Assembly: GCA_003153295.1 (NCBI GenBank)
Contig: PLXY01000011.1
Span: forward strand, 275,820 to 339,819
Reading direction: 5' to 3'
Length of the DNA stretch: 64,000 nt
Source of the DNA: Parachlamydiales bacterium
Lineage (GTDB): Bacteria > Chlamydiota > Chlamydiia > Chlamydiales > Rhabdochlamydiaceae
Below are positions 33,875-41,235 of this stretch, piece after piece (position 1 is the first letter of the stretch; the number at the start of each line of letters is the position of its first letter). The notes beneath the pieces are model-generated. The model was not told the origin of the DNA and ran no database searches. It saw only the letters and a program-made list of their open reading frames with translations. The translations under genes and the position numbers were made by a program.

Positions 33875-35101
33875 ATGAGTTTCTATCGCCGGTTTGCGCT
33901 TTTAAGTTCGGCTGTCTTCTTTACAGGCATGGTCCATGCGGCCGATGTCGATAATGGAGATATCCAAGCGTTGCGCGATTGGATCAACTCTAAAAGGATG
34001 ATCACAGTCCGCGAATTAGGCGGCCAACTTTCCATTAGCGGAGAAGTGCGTGCAGAAATGCAAGCTATTTCTGCCACCACCAACGGAGTTGCTGAACGGG
34101 GAAGGGGCACGGGAAGATCGAATAATGATTACGATGTCGAATTCAATCTTGGAATAGACTACCGGACTGAAAATACATGGTCCGCTGCTCGTATTAAATT
34201 TGACAACGATGCTGGACTTATCCACGACCATTTTGGAGGCGGGACTAACACCAAAATTAAAGTCGATAAGGCCTATTTTGGCTACCGTGTTATCGATGGG
34301 GATCGTCATACAGCCGATATCGAAGTGGGACGGCGAGGGATGTTCCTCATTTTTGATTCTAAGCTTCAATTCGGCTCCAATTTCGATGGAGTTAACTTTA
34401 AAGACAGCTATGCCGTTGAAAAAGTCGGAGATCTGTATTATCAACTGGGTGCTTTCATCGTCTGCGAAAAGAAAGATCAGGCAGCTTATGTCGGTGAACT
34501 CGGTATTTTGAATGTCGCCAACACCGGATTTTACACCAAATACGCTCTGATTGATTGGGACACCAAACAAGTAGATAAAGTCCCCACAGAGTTTCATTTC
34601 ATTGTTTCTCAGCTTCTCTTAGGGTACAAATTCATTCCTCAGCCTTGGGACAAGGTCGTGAATTTTTATCTCGGAGGACTCTATAACCACCGAGCGCAGC
34701 CTCATAAAATTACTTACCATAGAAAAGCTAATTTCGGTGGATACCTCGGATTTTCTGTCGGACAAATTAAGAAGGCTGGGGATTGGAACTTTGAAGCTAA
34801 CTACCAGGTTCTAGCGGCTCAAGCCGTTCCTTCCTTCGATGTTTCAGGCATTGGGATGGGGGCTAGAAAAGGTCATAATTTTTACTATGAAGAGAAGCAT
34901 GACAAAATTATTCCTACTCACGATCGGCACAAAGCGGAAGGAAATGTCAACTATCGCGGCTTTAGACTTGTGATGCAGTACATGCTGACTAACAACTTGA
35001 ACTTGTTCCAAGAGTGGAGCCAGTCGATCACTTTAGATGATCATATTGGACCTTTCCGCCGCTATAAACAGTACGAAGTTGAGCTTATCTACGCTTTCTA
35101 A
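33875..35101 (+). CDS. Porin-like outer-membrane beta-barrel protein
   Basis: A 408-residue exported protein. The signal peptide ends 'FFTGMVHA' near residue 22. A helical segment follows ('DIQALRDWINSKRMITVREL'), recalling the amino-terminal anchoring region of some porins, then 'GGQLSISGEVRAEMQ' opens a barrel of alternating strands ('DVEFNLGIDYRTENTWSAAR', 'ADIEVGRRGMFLIFDSKLQF'). It ends 'YEVELIYAF', a terminal phenylalanine as used for BAM targeting. AGGGG precedes the ATG. It has its own promoter and terminator. The permeating solute is unknown. Confidence 0.8.
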   Translation: MSFYRRFALLSSAVFFTGMVHAADVDNGDIQALRDWINSKRMITVRELGGQLSISGEVRAEMQAISATTNGVAERGRGTGRSNNDYDVEFNLGIDYRTENTWSAARIKFDNDAGLIHDHFGGGTNTKIKVDKAYFGYRVIDGDRHTADIEVGRRGMFLIFDSKLQFGSNFDGVNFKDSYAVEKVGDLYYQLGAFIVCEKKDQAAYVGELGILNVANTGFYTKYALIDWDTKQVDKVPTEFHFIVSQLLLGYKFIPQPWDKVVNFYLGGLYNHRAQPHKITYHRKANFGGYLGFSVGQIKKAGDWNFEANYQVLAAQAVPSFDVSGIGMGARKGHNFYYEEKHDKIIPTHDRHKAEGNVNYRGFRLVMQYMLTNNLNLFQEWSQSITLDDHIGPFRRYKQYEVELIYAF

Positions 35102-35108
35102 AACAACA

Positions 35109-35465
35109 TTATTGAGGGGCTTTTTGCCCCTCTTTCTCTGATTCTTGCGCGAAAACATGTTCTAGTTCCTTTACCATCTCGCCAAAATATTTTAGAACAA
35201 TTGCCGGGGGAATAAGATTTAAGAAATATTCCTGCTGCCTTTGCCGAATTAAAGCTTTTTTCTAATTTTTGTAAGTGATTAGTCTCTAGGTCTAGTCGAG
35301 TACGATCTCGGTGCAGTTTTTTTTGTTATGCATCTGTGAGGTTTATGTTCCAACAGCTGAAACATCTATGAGAAATTGTTCTTTTTCTTCAGGTGAAAGA
35401 AATTCATTATAGAGAGGATGAGGAATATTTCCATCTTCGTCCACTTTCTGCAATGTGTTAGTCAA
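35109..35465 (-). pseudogene. Decayed tandem copy of the 3' half of the U-box-like gene
   Basis: This stretch repeats the end of the neighbouring gene (35458-36570) at high identity, from its 'NMLQKVDEDG' codons to the stop, but with three internal deletions and scattered substitutions. One deletion removed the DNA between two TAGAGAGGA copies, a replication-slippage signature. At its far end the frame reads on through 'QESEKEGQKAPQ' to a stop at 35109-35111, which looks like the original carboxy terminus. No intact reading frame remains. Details are in the findings. Confidence 0.85.
35114..35132 (+). terminator. Terminator of the porin-like gene
   Basis: GAGGGGC-TTTTT-GCCCCTC is a 7-base stem followed by TTTCTCT, 12 bases past the porin-like stop. 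On the other strand the same bases are codons of the original end of the decayed U-box-like copy. Confidence 0.85.
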
Positions 35466-36570
35466 CTTTCTCTGATTCTTGCGCGAAAACTTTTTCTAGT
35501 TCCTTTACCATCTCGCCAAAATATTTTAGAACAATTGCCGGGGGAACAAGATTTAAGAAATATCCTTGCTGTCTTTGCCGAATTAAAGCTTTTTTAGATT
35601 CAAGAAAAACCAATTTCCTTGCTTCATTTAAACTAGAGACAATCACTTTCGGACTGAAGTGTTTGAGATCTATAGAGATCTCTTCTTGTAAGATTTGTTC
35701 CAATTTTTGTACGTGTTTAGTCTCTAGATCTAGTTGAGTGCGTTCTCGGTTCAGTATTTTTTGTTGTGCTTCTGTGAGTTTTATGTTCCAACATTTTGCA
35801 AGACGATCTTTAGGGATAGATAAAAAAGCTGAAACATCTATGAGAAATTGTTCCTTTTCTTCATGTGAAAGAAACTCATTATAGAGAGGAGTTGTTGTGC
35901 CTTCTTTATAGAGAAACCGATCGTAGAGAGGATGAGGAATATTTCCATCTTCGTCCACTTTCTGCAACATGTTAGTCAACAAGGAGGGTAAATCAAAAAT
36001 ATGTTTTCCGCAAACAATCAGGCGTGGAGCATTAATAGGAGAGGAAAACGGCTCTTGAGTGTAAGGATCGCAGTATTTATCGGCGTTTTTGTTGTTTTTG
36101 AGGCCTTCCACTGCAACTTTACTCAGGGATGTAGGAGAAGAAACGACCTGGATAAAAGTGCAGGGGCTGTTGATTTGACGCACAAGCTTTTGAATTAAAT
36201 TCGCAACATAGATTGATGCAATTACTGTAATAAAAACCTGATATATAACAGGGGAAATAAGAATTTCATTGATGCTTATGCGACATTTTTTGCTTAAAAC
36301 AGATAATCCATAAGCCGTCACCCCAGTTATGATTAATTTGGCCAAAAAATAAATCTCCGAAGTTCGATGGAGGGCTAGAGCAAGCTTAAGAGAGGGTTTT
36401 CGGGGAGCTATTTCTACGGTCCTTACCACTGTATGTTCACTGTTAAAATTATGTTCAATTTGTTCAATGGTAAGTTTTTCTCGTAGCTGGCAACCCTGAG
36501 GAGAGCTGATCACAGGAGAATACGGATATTCCAGAAAAGAAGAGGATAAGGTAACTTTGGGAATTGACAT
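35458..36570 (-). CDS. Membrane protein with U-box-like segment
   Basis: A 370-residue protein. Residues 1-70 look disordered. Two membrane segments follow at about 74-92 and 106-126. Then comes a soluble region in which residues about 164-225 ('KYCDPYTQEPFSSPIN', 'CGKHIFDLPSLLTNML', 'IPHPLYDRF') follow the layout of a U-box, the modified RING fold of eukaryotic ubiquitin ligases. A helical part ends the protein. It could be a host-directed effector embedded in the inclusion or cell membrane. The last residues 'SEKVD' appear to result from a duplication that removed the original ending. The U-box match is by pattern and is modest. Confidence 0.6.
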   Translation of the reverse strand: MSIPKVTLSSSFLEYPYSPVISSPQGCQLREKLTIEQIEHNFNSEHTVVRTVEIAPRKPSLKLALALHRTSEIYFLAKLIITGVTAYGLSVLSKKCRISINEILISPVIYQVFITVIASIYVANLIQKLVRQINSPCTFIQVVSSPTSLSKVAVEGLKNNKNADKYCDPYTQEPFSSPINAPRLIVCGKHIFDLPSLLTNMLQKVDEDGNIPHPLYDRFLYKEGTTTPLYNEFLSHEEKEQFLIDVSAFLSIPKDRLAKCWNIKLTEAQQKILNRERTQLDLETKHVQKLEQILQEEISIDLKHFSPKVIVSSLNEARKLVFLESKKALIRQRQQGYFLNLVPPAIVLKYFGEMVKELEKVFAQESEKVD

Positions 36571-36623
36571 CAGCCGAAGATACTAACATAGACATCTAAA
36601 AAAACCGCTGAAAGAAATTCTAA

Positions 36624-38348
36624 TTAGAACGGATTTTCATTGAAGGAAATATTGACATATCGGCCTGATGTGTCGACATTGACATAGATAAACTTTGAGG
36701 CTTTACCTTGGAAAAGCTCAAAAAGACCGGGCGAGTTGATCAAGGTCTCAGGTAATTTGTCTGATTCTACAAGGATACAGGGATTTGCTGTATCGTCGGT
36801 TCTTTCTTTGGCTGTTTGTAATAAGGGCTGTAGTGTGGCATCTGATTTAACAAACTGCACAGAATAAAAGACCCAATTAAACCAAGGAAAACGTTTCTTT
36901 TCATCTTGCCGGAATAAAAGATGGGCATTGGGCGCTACGCTCAAGAGAAGCATTGCTTTTCTCCAACTCGCTTTTTGCAGGATCAAAATAGCCCCAGGAT
37001 TTTTTTCTAAAAGCTCTAGATTGAGCGTTTGGATATGGTTCAAAGGATGCAAAATGAAGCGGGAAAAAAAGGAGAGAAAAAGATCAGATAGCCGGGACAT
37101 CATCAAGAGAGATAGAAGGAACGTCAAGCATCCCGTCACAGCAAAGCCTATAGAGGGCGACAGCCCTAAGATGGCGCTATAGAAATAAAGGGCCGCTGAA
37201 GCGAGAAGAACACCGCAAAAACTCAAGAAATTATTAGCTGCAATGATTTGTCCCCGCTTTACATTCGGACTGAAGATCTGGATGAAAGAATCGAAAGGGA
37301 CGATGAAAAGCCCTCCGAACATCCCCAATAACACCAATAAAATAACCACAATGGTTAGATGATGGCAAAAGACCCAGAGCATGAATAAAAATAGAGCGAT
37401 AAACATTCCTGCAAAACAGGAAAGACCCAGCTCAGCTCTTTTTTTAGAGATTTTCCCTCCAATATAAGCTCCGATCGCAATTCCAAAAGCCGTGCTTAAA
37501 AAAAGATATCCTCCAGAGACTTCACTGAGATTCAATGCTGAGATAGCAAAGGGAATGATATTCAGCTGGACAAAAGCTCCGATGAATAAAAAGTAAGCAG
37601 AACCGCAGACGGCAACGAGAAGATGCTTCTGGGTATAGCAAAAGCGCAAAGTGGAGTAAATTTCCTTAACGAAAAGAAAGTTTAATTTTTTGTCGCTTCC
37701 TTGCGCCGGTGTACGCCGTATCCCAAAAGTGCTGATAAAGCCGATAATCGCAATCATTAAGCAAAAAGCCGCTACGACAACGTAGTCTCGGTTTGTGATC
37801 TCCGTTAAAAAGGAGGCTAAAAAGGTTCCGAAAATGACGGCTAAGTAGGTAAAAGAGGTGATCAGGCCGTTAGCGCTGGGAACACGTTCTTTAGGCACGA
37901 GTTCAGTGATGATCGCGTATTTGGGAGGTCCGAACATCGCACTATGGGTCGATAATAGGAATAGGAGGCAGTAACTTCCCCAAACACTTTTGTAACCAAA
38001 CGCAATCATAGCAAGGATCATCGTTCCTATCTCGATCCCTTTAAACAACATCATCAGCCGTTGTTTACTAAAACGATCGGCTAAAACTCCAGCCGTCGAA
38101 GAAAATAAAAGAAAAGGTATCACAAAAACAGCGCCGATTTTCGCCAAAATGATACTGGCATGTTCAGTTCCTTTGATATCAATCAGCAGGTAAGCGATGA
38201 CAAGTTTGAAGATATTGTCATTAAGGGCTCCCATAAATTGAGCAATATTGAGAAAATGGAGAGAATGCTTATCGGGGCGTGAAAATCCCGGCAGCTTGGA
38301 CATAAAGTTAGTCAAGCCTTCGAACCATGATTTTTTTAGGAGCGCCAT
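36624..38348 (-). CDS. MFS transporter, lysophospholipid-transporter (LplT)-like
   Basis: A 574-residue protein. Residues about 28-425 are a 12-span major-facilitator unit with 'LNIAQFMGALNDNIFKLVIA' in span 1 and 'GVLADRFSKQRLMMLFKG' as motif A, the layout of LplT-type lysophospholipid flippases. A soluble tail of about 140 residues follows ('NPGAILILQKASWRKAMLLL'), too short for, and lacking, the PlsC and AMP-ligase domains found in fused Aas-LplT proteins. The tail is of unknown function. It diverges from recC across 34 bases. Confidence 0.8.
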   Translation of the reverse strand: MALLKKSWFEGLTNFMSKLPGFSRPDKHSLHFLNIAQFMGALNDNIFKLVIAYLLIDIKGTEHASIILAKIGAVFVIPFLLFSSTAGVLADRFSKQRLMMLFKGIEIGTMILAMIAFGYKSVWGSYCLLFLLSTHSAMFGPPKYAIITELVPKERVPSANGLITSFTYLAVIFGTFLASFLTEITNRDYVVVAAFCLMIAIIGFISTFGIRRTPAQGSDKKLNFLFVKEIYSTLRFCYTQKHLLVAVCGSAYFLFIGAFVQLNIIPFAISALNLSEVSGGYLFLSTAFGIAIGAYIGGKISKKRAELGLSCFAGMFIALFLFMLWVFCHHLTIVVILLVLLGMFGGLFIVPFDSFIQIFSPNVKRGQIIAANNFLSFCGVLLASAALYFYSAILGLSPSIGFAVTGCLTFLLSLLMMSRLSDLFLSFFSRFILHPLNHIQTLNLELLEKNPGAILILQKASWRKAMLLLSVAPNAHLLFRQDEKKRFPWFNWVFYSVQFVKSDATLQPLLQTAKERTDDTANPCILVESDKLPETLINSPGLFELFQGKASKFIYVNVDTSGRYVNISFNENPF

Positions 38349-38382
38349 AAGGTTACTTTAGCATGAAATATAAAACGTTGTT

Positions 38383-41235
38383 ATGAAAATTTTTGTTTCC
38401 AACCAGCTCGAGGTTCTAGCCGAGCTTTTGAAAGAAGAACTCTTTCAAGGGGAAGGCCATCCTTTTGAAAAGCGGTGGATTGTCGTGCCTAATGAAAGGA
38501 TTAAGCAAGATCTTTTCTTAAGGTGGGCGCACGATCCCACGCTCAACGTAGCCACCGGTTTCAATATGATTACATGGTCGGAAGCGCTTTCTCGGCTGTT
38601 TCCTGATCTCCCCTCACAGACAGAGCTTTCTTTGAAAATTGAAAACGTTCTGGAACGCGTGGAAAATGCAGAACCTCTTTTAGCCTATTTGAGTCATGGA
38701 GGAATTTCAAGAAAAGCCAGTCTCTGCGACCGGATGAGTTCTCTTTTTTTACATTATTTAGGCCAGCCTGAAGAAAAGCTTTTACAATGGTTGGAAAAAA
38801 CTGGCTGGCAGCAATCTCTCTGGCGAGCTGTTTTCCCCCACGGCATTCCGTGGAAAACGCAAAATTTTTTAGAAGGATCAGTCTATCTTTTTCATCCTTT
38901 TCAGGTATTTCCTTATCAGCTTGCAGCATTCAAAAAAATGGAAGCCACCTGTTTTCTCTTTTCTCCCTGTGGGATGTATTGGGGAGATTTCCATACTTTG
39001 CGACAGCAGGGATTTCTTTTAAAAAAAACGGATGTCAAAACAAAAAAAGAGCTACTGCAATTTTTTGAAAATGAACATCCTCTTTTAGCAAACTGGGGCC
39101 GCAAAGGCAGGGAGCTCTTAAATTTATTTGAAGATGAAGAATGGACGGATGCCTATGCTGAATCAAGATCCGACTCTCTTTTAAAAACAGTCCAAGAAGA
39201 GATGCTGACTTTGTCTTCTTTAAAGAAGACAACAGATCTTTCGATTCAAGTTCATTCTGCCTCTTCAAAACTTCGTGAAGTTGAAGTTGTATGGGAAATC
39301 ATTCAGCGGCTGCCTTTCAAACCTTCGGAAATTTTAGTTCTAGCTCCTGATATGCAAAGTTATGCGGCAGCCATCGAGCTTGTTTTTCTTCAACGGGGTG
39401 GCCCTTTTGACTTTGCTATTTTTTGTTTAGAGGCTCGCTCGAAGAGTTCTTTGATGCAAGGACTGGAAATTCTTCTTGAACTTCCCCGTTTTCGATTTTC
39501 AAAAGATTCCGTGGAAAAACTTCTTTTCTGCCCTCCTTTTTTAAGAAAATTTAATTTTGATATCGAAGATGCGCATCTTCTCCAAAAGTGGATGAACCGA
39601 GTTCATATCCGCTATGATTTGAATGCAGATCACCCAGGTTCGTGGAACGCAGGATTAAAACGTCTAGTCGAAGCTCTTGTGACAACAGTCAGAGAAGACC
39701 AATTGTCCCTTGATTTTTCAGATGCCGATGTCTTAAGCCGGTGGATCCATGTGGTTCAGCTCTTCGAACAGGAATTAAAAGTGACGACCGATCAGCTCAC
39801 TTTAAAAGAATGGTCGCAGGCTCTGCGAAACATCGTTGATCAATTCTTTGCGCAGGATCCAGATGATGTTTTGATGCGCGAGCTTGAAAAGCTGCAGCAG
39901 ATGGAGATAGAAGGGAAGTTCCCTTTTTCAAGCATAGAACGGATTTTGAAAAACATTTTTCAGCAAAAAAGCGGATCTGTCCAAGGATCTCATTTACAAG
40001 CAGTCCGCTTTGCCTCTTTAGAAAAAGGGGCTTTGATTCCTGCTCAAGCGATCATTCTCATGGGAATGGAAGAAGGCAGTTTCCCTCGGCAAGATCCTCC
40101 TTCTTCCCTCCAGCAGATGATGACCCCGAGCCGCATCGAAGAGGACAAATATCTTTTCTTAGAAGCCTTTTGCAGCGCGCGGGAAATGTTTATCATGACG
40201 TACTTACGGATCCATCCTGAAGATGGAAAAAGTCAAAAACCGTGTGCCATGGTTGAAGAGCTCATCCATTATTGTTCTCATCTTTCTATCACCGATCATC
40301 CTTTTTCTCCTTTTGATCCGTCTTATTTTCAAGAAGACGGTTTTCGAAGCTTTTCCAAGTCCCATTTTGAAGCCCTAGAAAAAGAAAGTCCTGCGGAAAA
40401 ACAAGTACCGATTCTGGCGCCGGCTTCTTTTTCTACAGTCGATATCCGGATGCTCCGCAAATTGGCCCGCCATCCGTTGCAGTTCTTTTTTGAAGAAAGA
40501 GTGGGCATCGAATTTGAATGGCAAGAAAGAAGCACGGAATTTACCCTTTCGCCTATGGATATGCTCCGTTTAAGAAAGACTTCGCTTAAAAGGCCCTTGG
40601 AAGAATTGCTTGGCGAGATGGAAAAAGAAGGAAAGCTCCCTGTCGGATCTTTTTCCAAAGTTGCGGTGCAAAAAATTCAAAATGAGATTGAGACGTATCA
40701 TGAAATGTTAGAAAAACTTCAGGTCCAACCTGAAGAAATTTATTCGATCGAGCTGCAAGCCCCCTGCCAGCAGCCGACTCAAATCGATGCTCATACGTGG
40801 ATTTATCCTGCTTTAGTGATCAACAATGTGTTGATCCAGGGCCGGATAGATGAGATTTGCCCTCAAGGTCTTCTTTTCCATGGAGAAGACACCCTTGCCG
40901 ATCAATTGAAGGCCTGGCCTCTTTATTTGATCGCGAGCCGTTTAGAGCTTCCTCATCCGATGAAACTGTTATTCACAAAAAAAGGAAAGGTCAGCGAGCT
41001 TAAGCCTTCACCCGCAGCGCTTGAAAAATATATTGTCTATGCTGAAAAAGCTTTAACCATGCCATCACCCCTACATCCCAAATGGGCCCGCGGACTTTTC
41101 AAAGACGGTAAAATTCCTGCAGAGGAAGATGAAATCATTGAATGGGCTCAAAAGCGCAATCTAATCCCGCCCGTTGATTTGTGGTTAAAGGCCTGGAATC
41201 CTTTCCTTCAGGAGGTCGTTCATGAGCTCCTTTGA
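38383..41235 (+). CDS. recC: Exodeoxyribonuclease V gamma subunit
   Basis: A 950-residue RecC subunit, which recognises Chi-type sites and splits strands in the RecBCD helicase-nuclease. The start 'MKIFVSNQLEVLAELLKEEL' with 'WIVVPNERIKQDLFLRWAHD' is typical. 'IILMGMEEGSFPRQDPPSS' near residue 560 is the best conserved RecC block, followed by the inactive nuclease-like carboxy end. It is shorter than the E. coli protein (1122), as usual in chlamydiae. Its stop overlaps the recB start by 14 bases. Confidence 0.93.
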   Translation: MKIFVSNQLEVLAELLKEELFQGEGHPFEKRWIVVPNERIKQDLFLRWAHDPTLNVATGFNMITWSEALSRLFPDLPSQTELSLKIENVLERVENAEPLLAYLSHGGISRKASLCDRMSSLFLHYLGQPEEKLLQWLEKTGWQQSLWRAVFPHGIPWKTQNFLEGSVYLFHPFQVFPYQLAAFKKMEATCFLFSPCGMYWGDFHTLRQQGFLLKKTDVKTKKELLQFFENEHPLLANWGRKGRELLNLFEDEEWTDAYAESRSDSLLKTVQEEMLTLSSLKKTTDLSIQVHSASSKLREVEVVWEIIQRLPFKPSEILVLAPDMQSYAAAIELVFLQRGGPFDFAIFCLEARSKSSLMQGLEILLELPRFRFSKDSVEKLLFCPPFLRKFNFDIEDAHLLQKWMNRVHIRYDLNADHPGSWNAGLKRLVEALVTTVREDQLSLDFSDADVLSRWIHVVQLFEQELKVTTDQLTLKEWSQALRNIVDQFFAQDPDDVLMRELEKLQQMEIEGKFPFSSIERILKNIFQQKSGSVQGSHLQAVRFASLEKGALIPAQAIILMGMEEGSFPRQDPPSSLQQMMTPSRIEEDKYLFLEAFCSAREMFIMTYLRIHPEDGKSQKPCAMVEELIHYCSHLSITDHPFSPFDPSYFQEDGFRSFSKSHFEALEKESPAEKQVPILAPASFSTVDIRMLRKLARHPLQFFFEERVGIEFEWQERSTEFTLSPMDMLRLRKTSLKRPLEELLGEMEKEGKLPVGSFSKVAVQKIQNEIETYHEMLEKLQVQPEEIYSIELQAPCQQPTQIDAHTWIYPALVINNVLIQGRIDEICPQGLLFHGEDTLADQLKAWPLYLIASRLELPHPMKLLFTKKGKVSELKPSPAALEKYIVYAEKALTMPSPLHPKWARGLFKDGKIPAEEDEIIEWAQKRNLIPPVDLWLKAWNPFLQEVVHELL

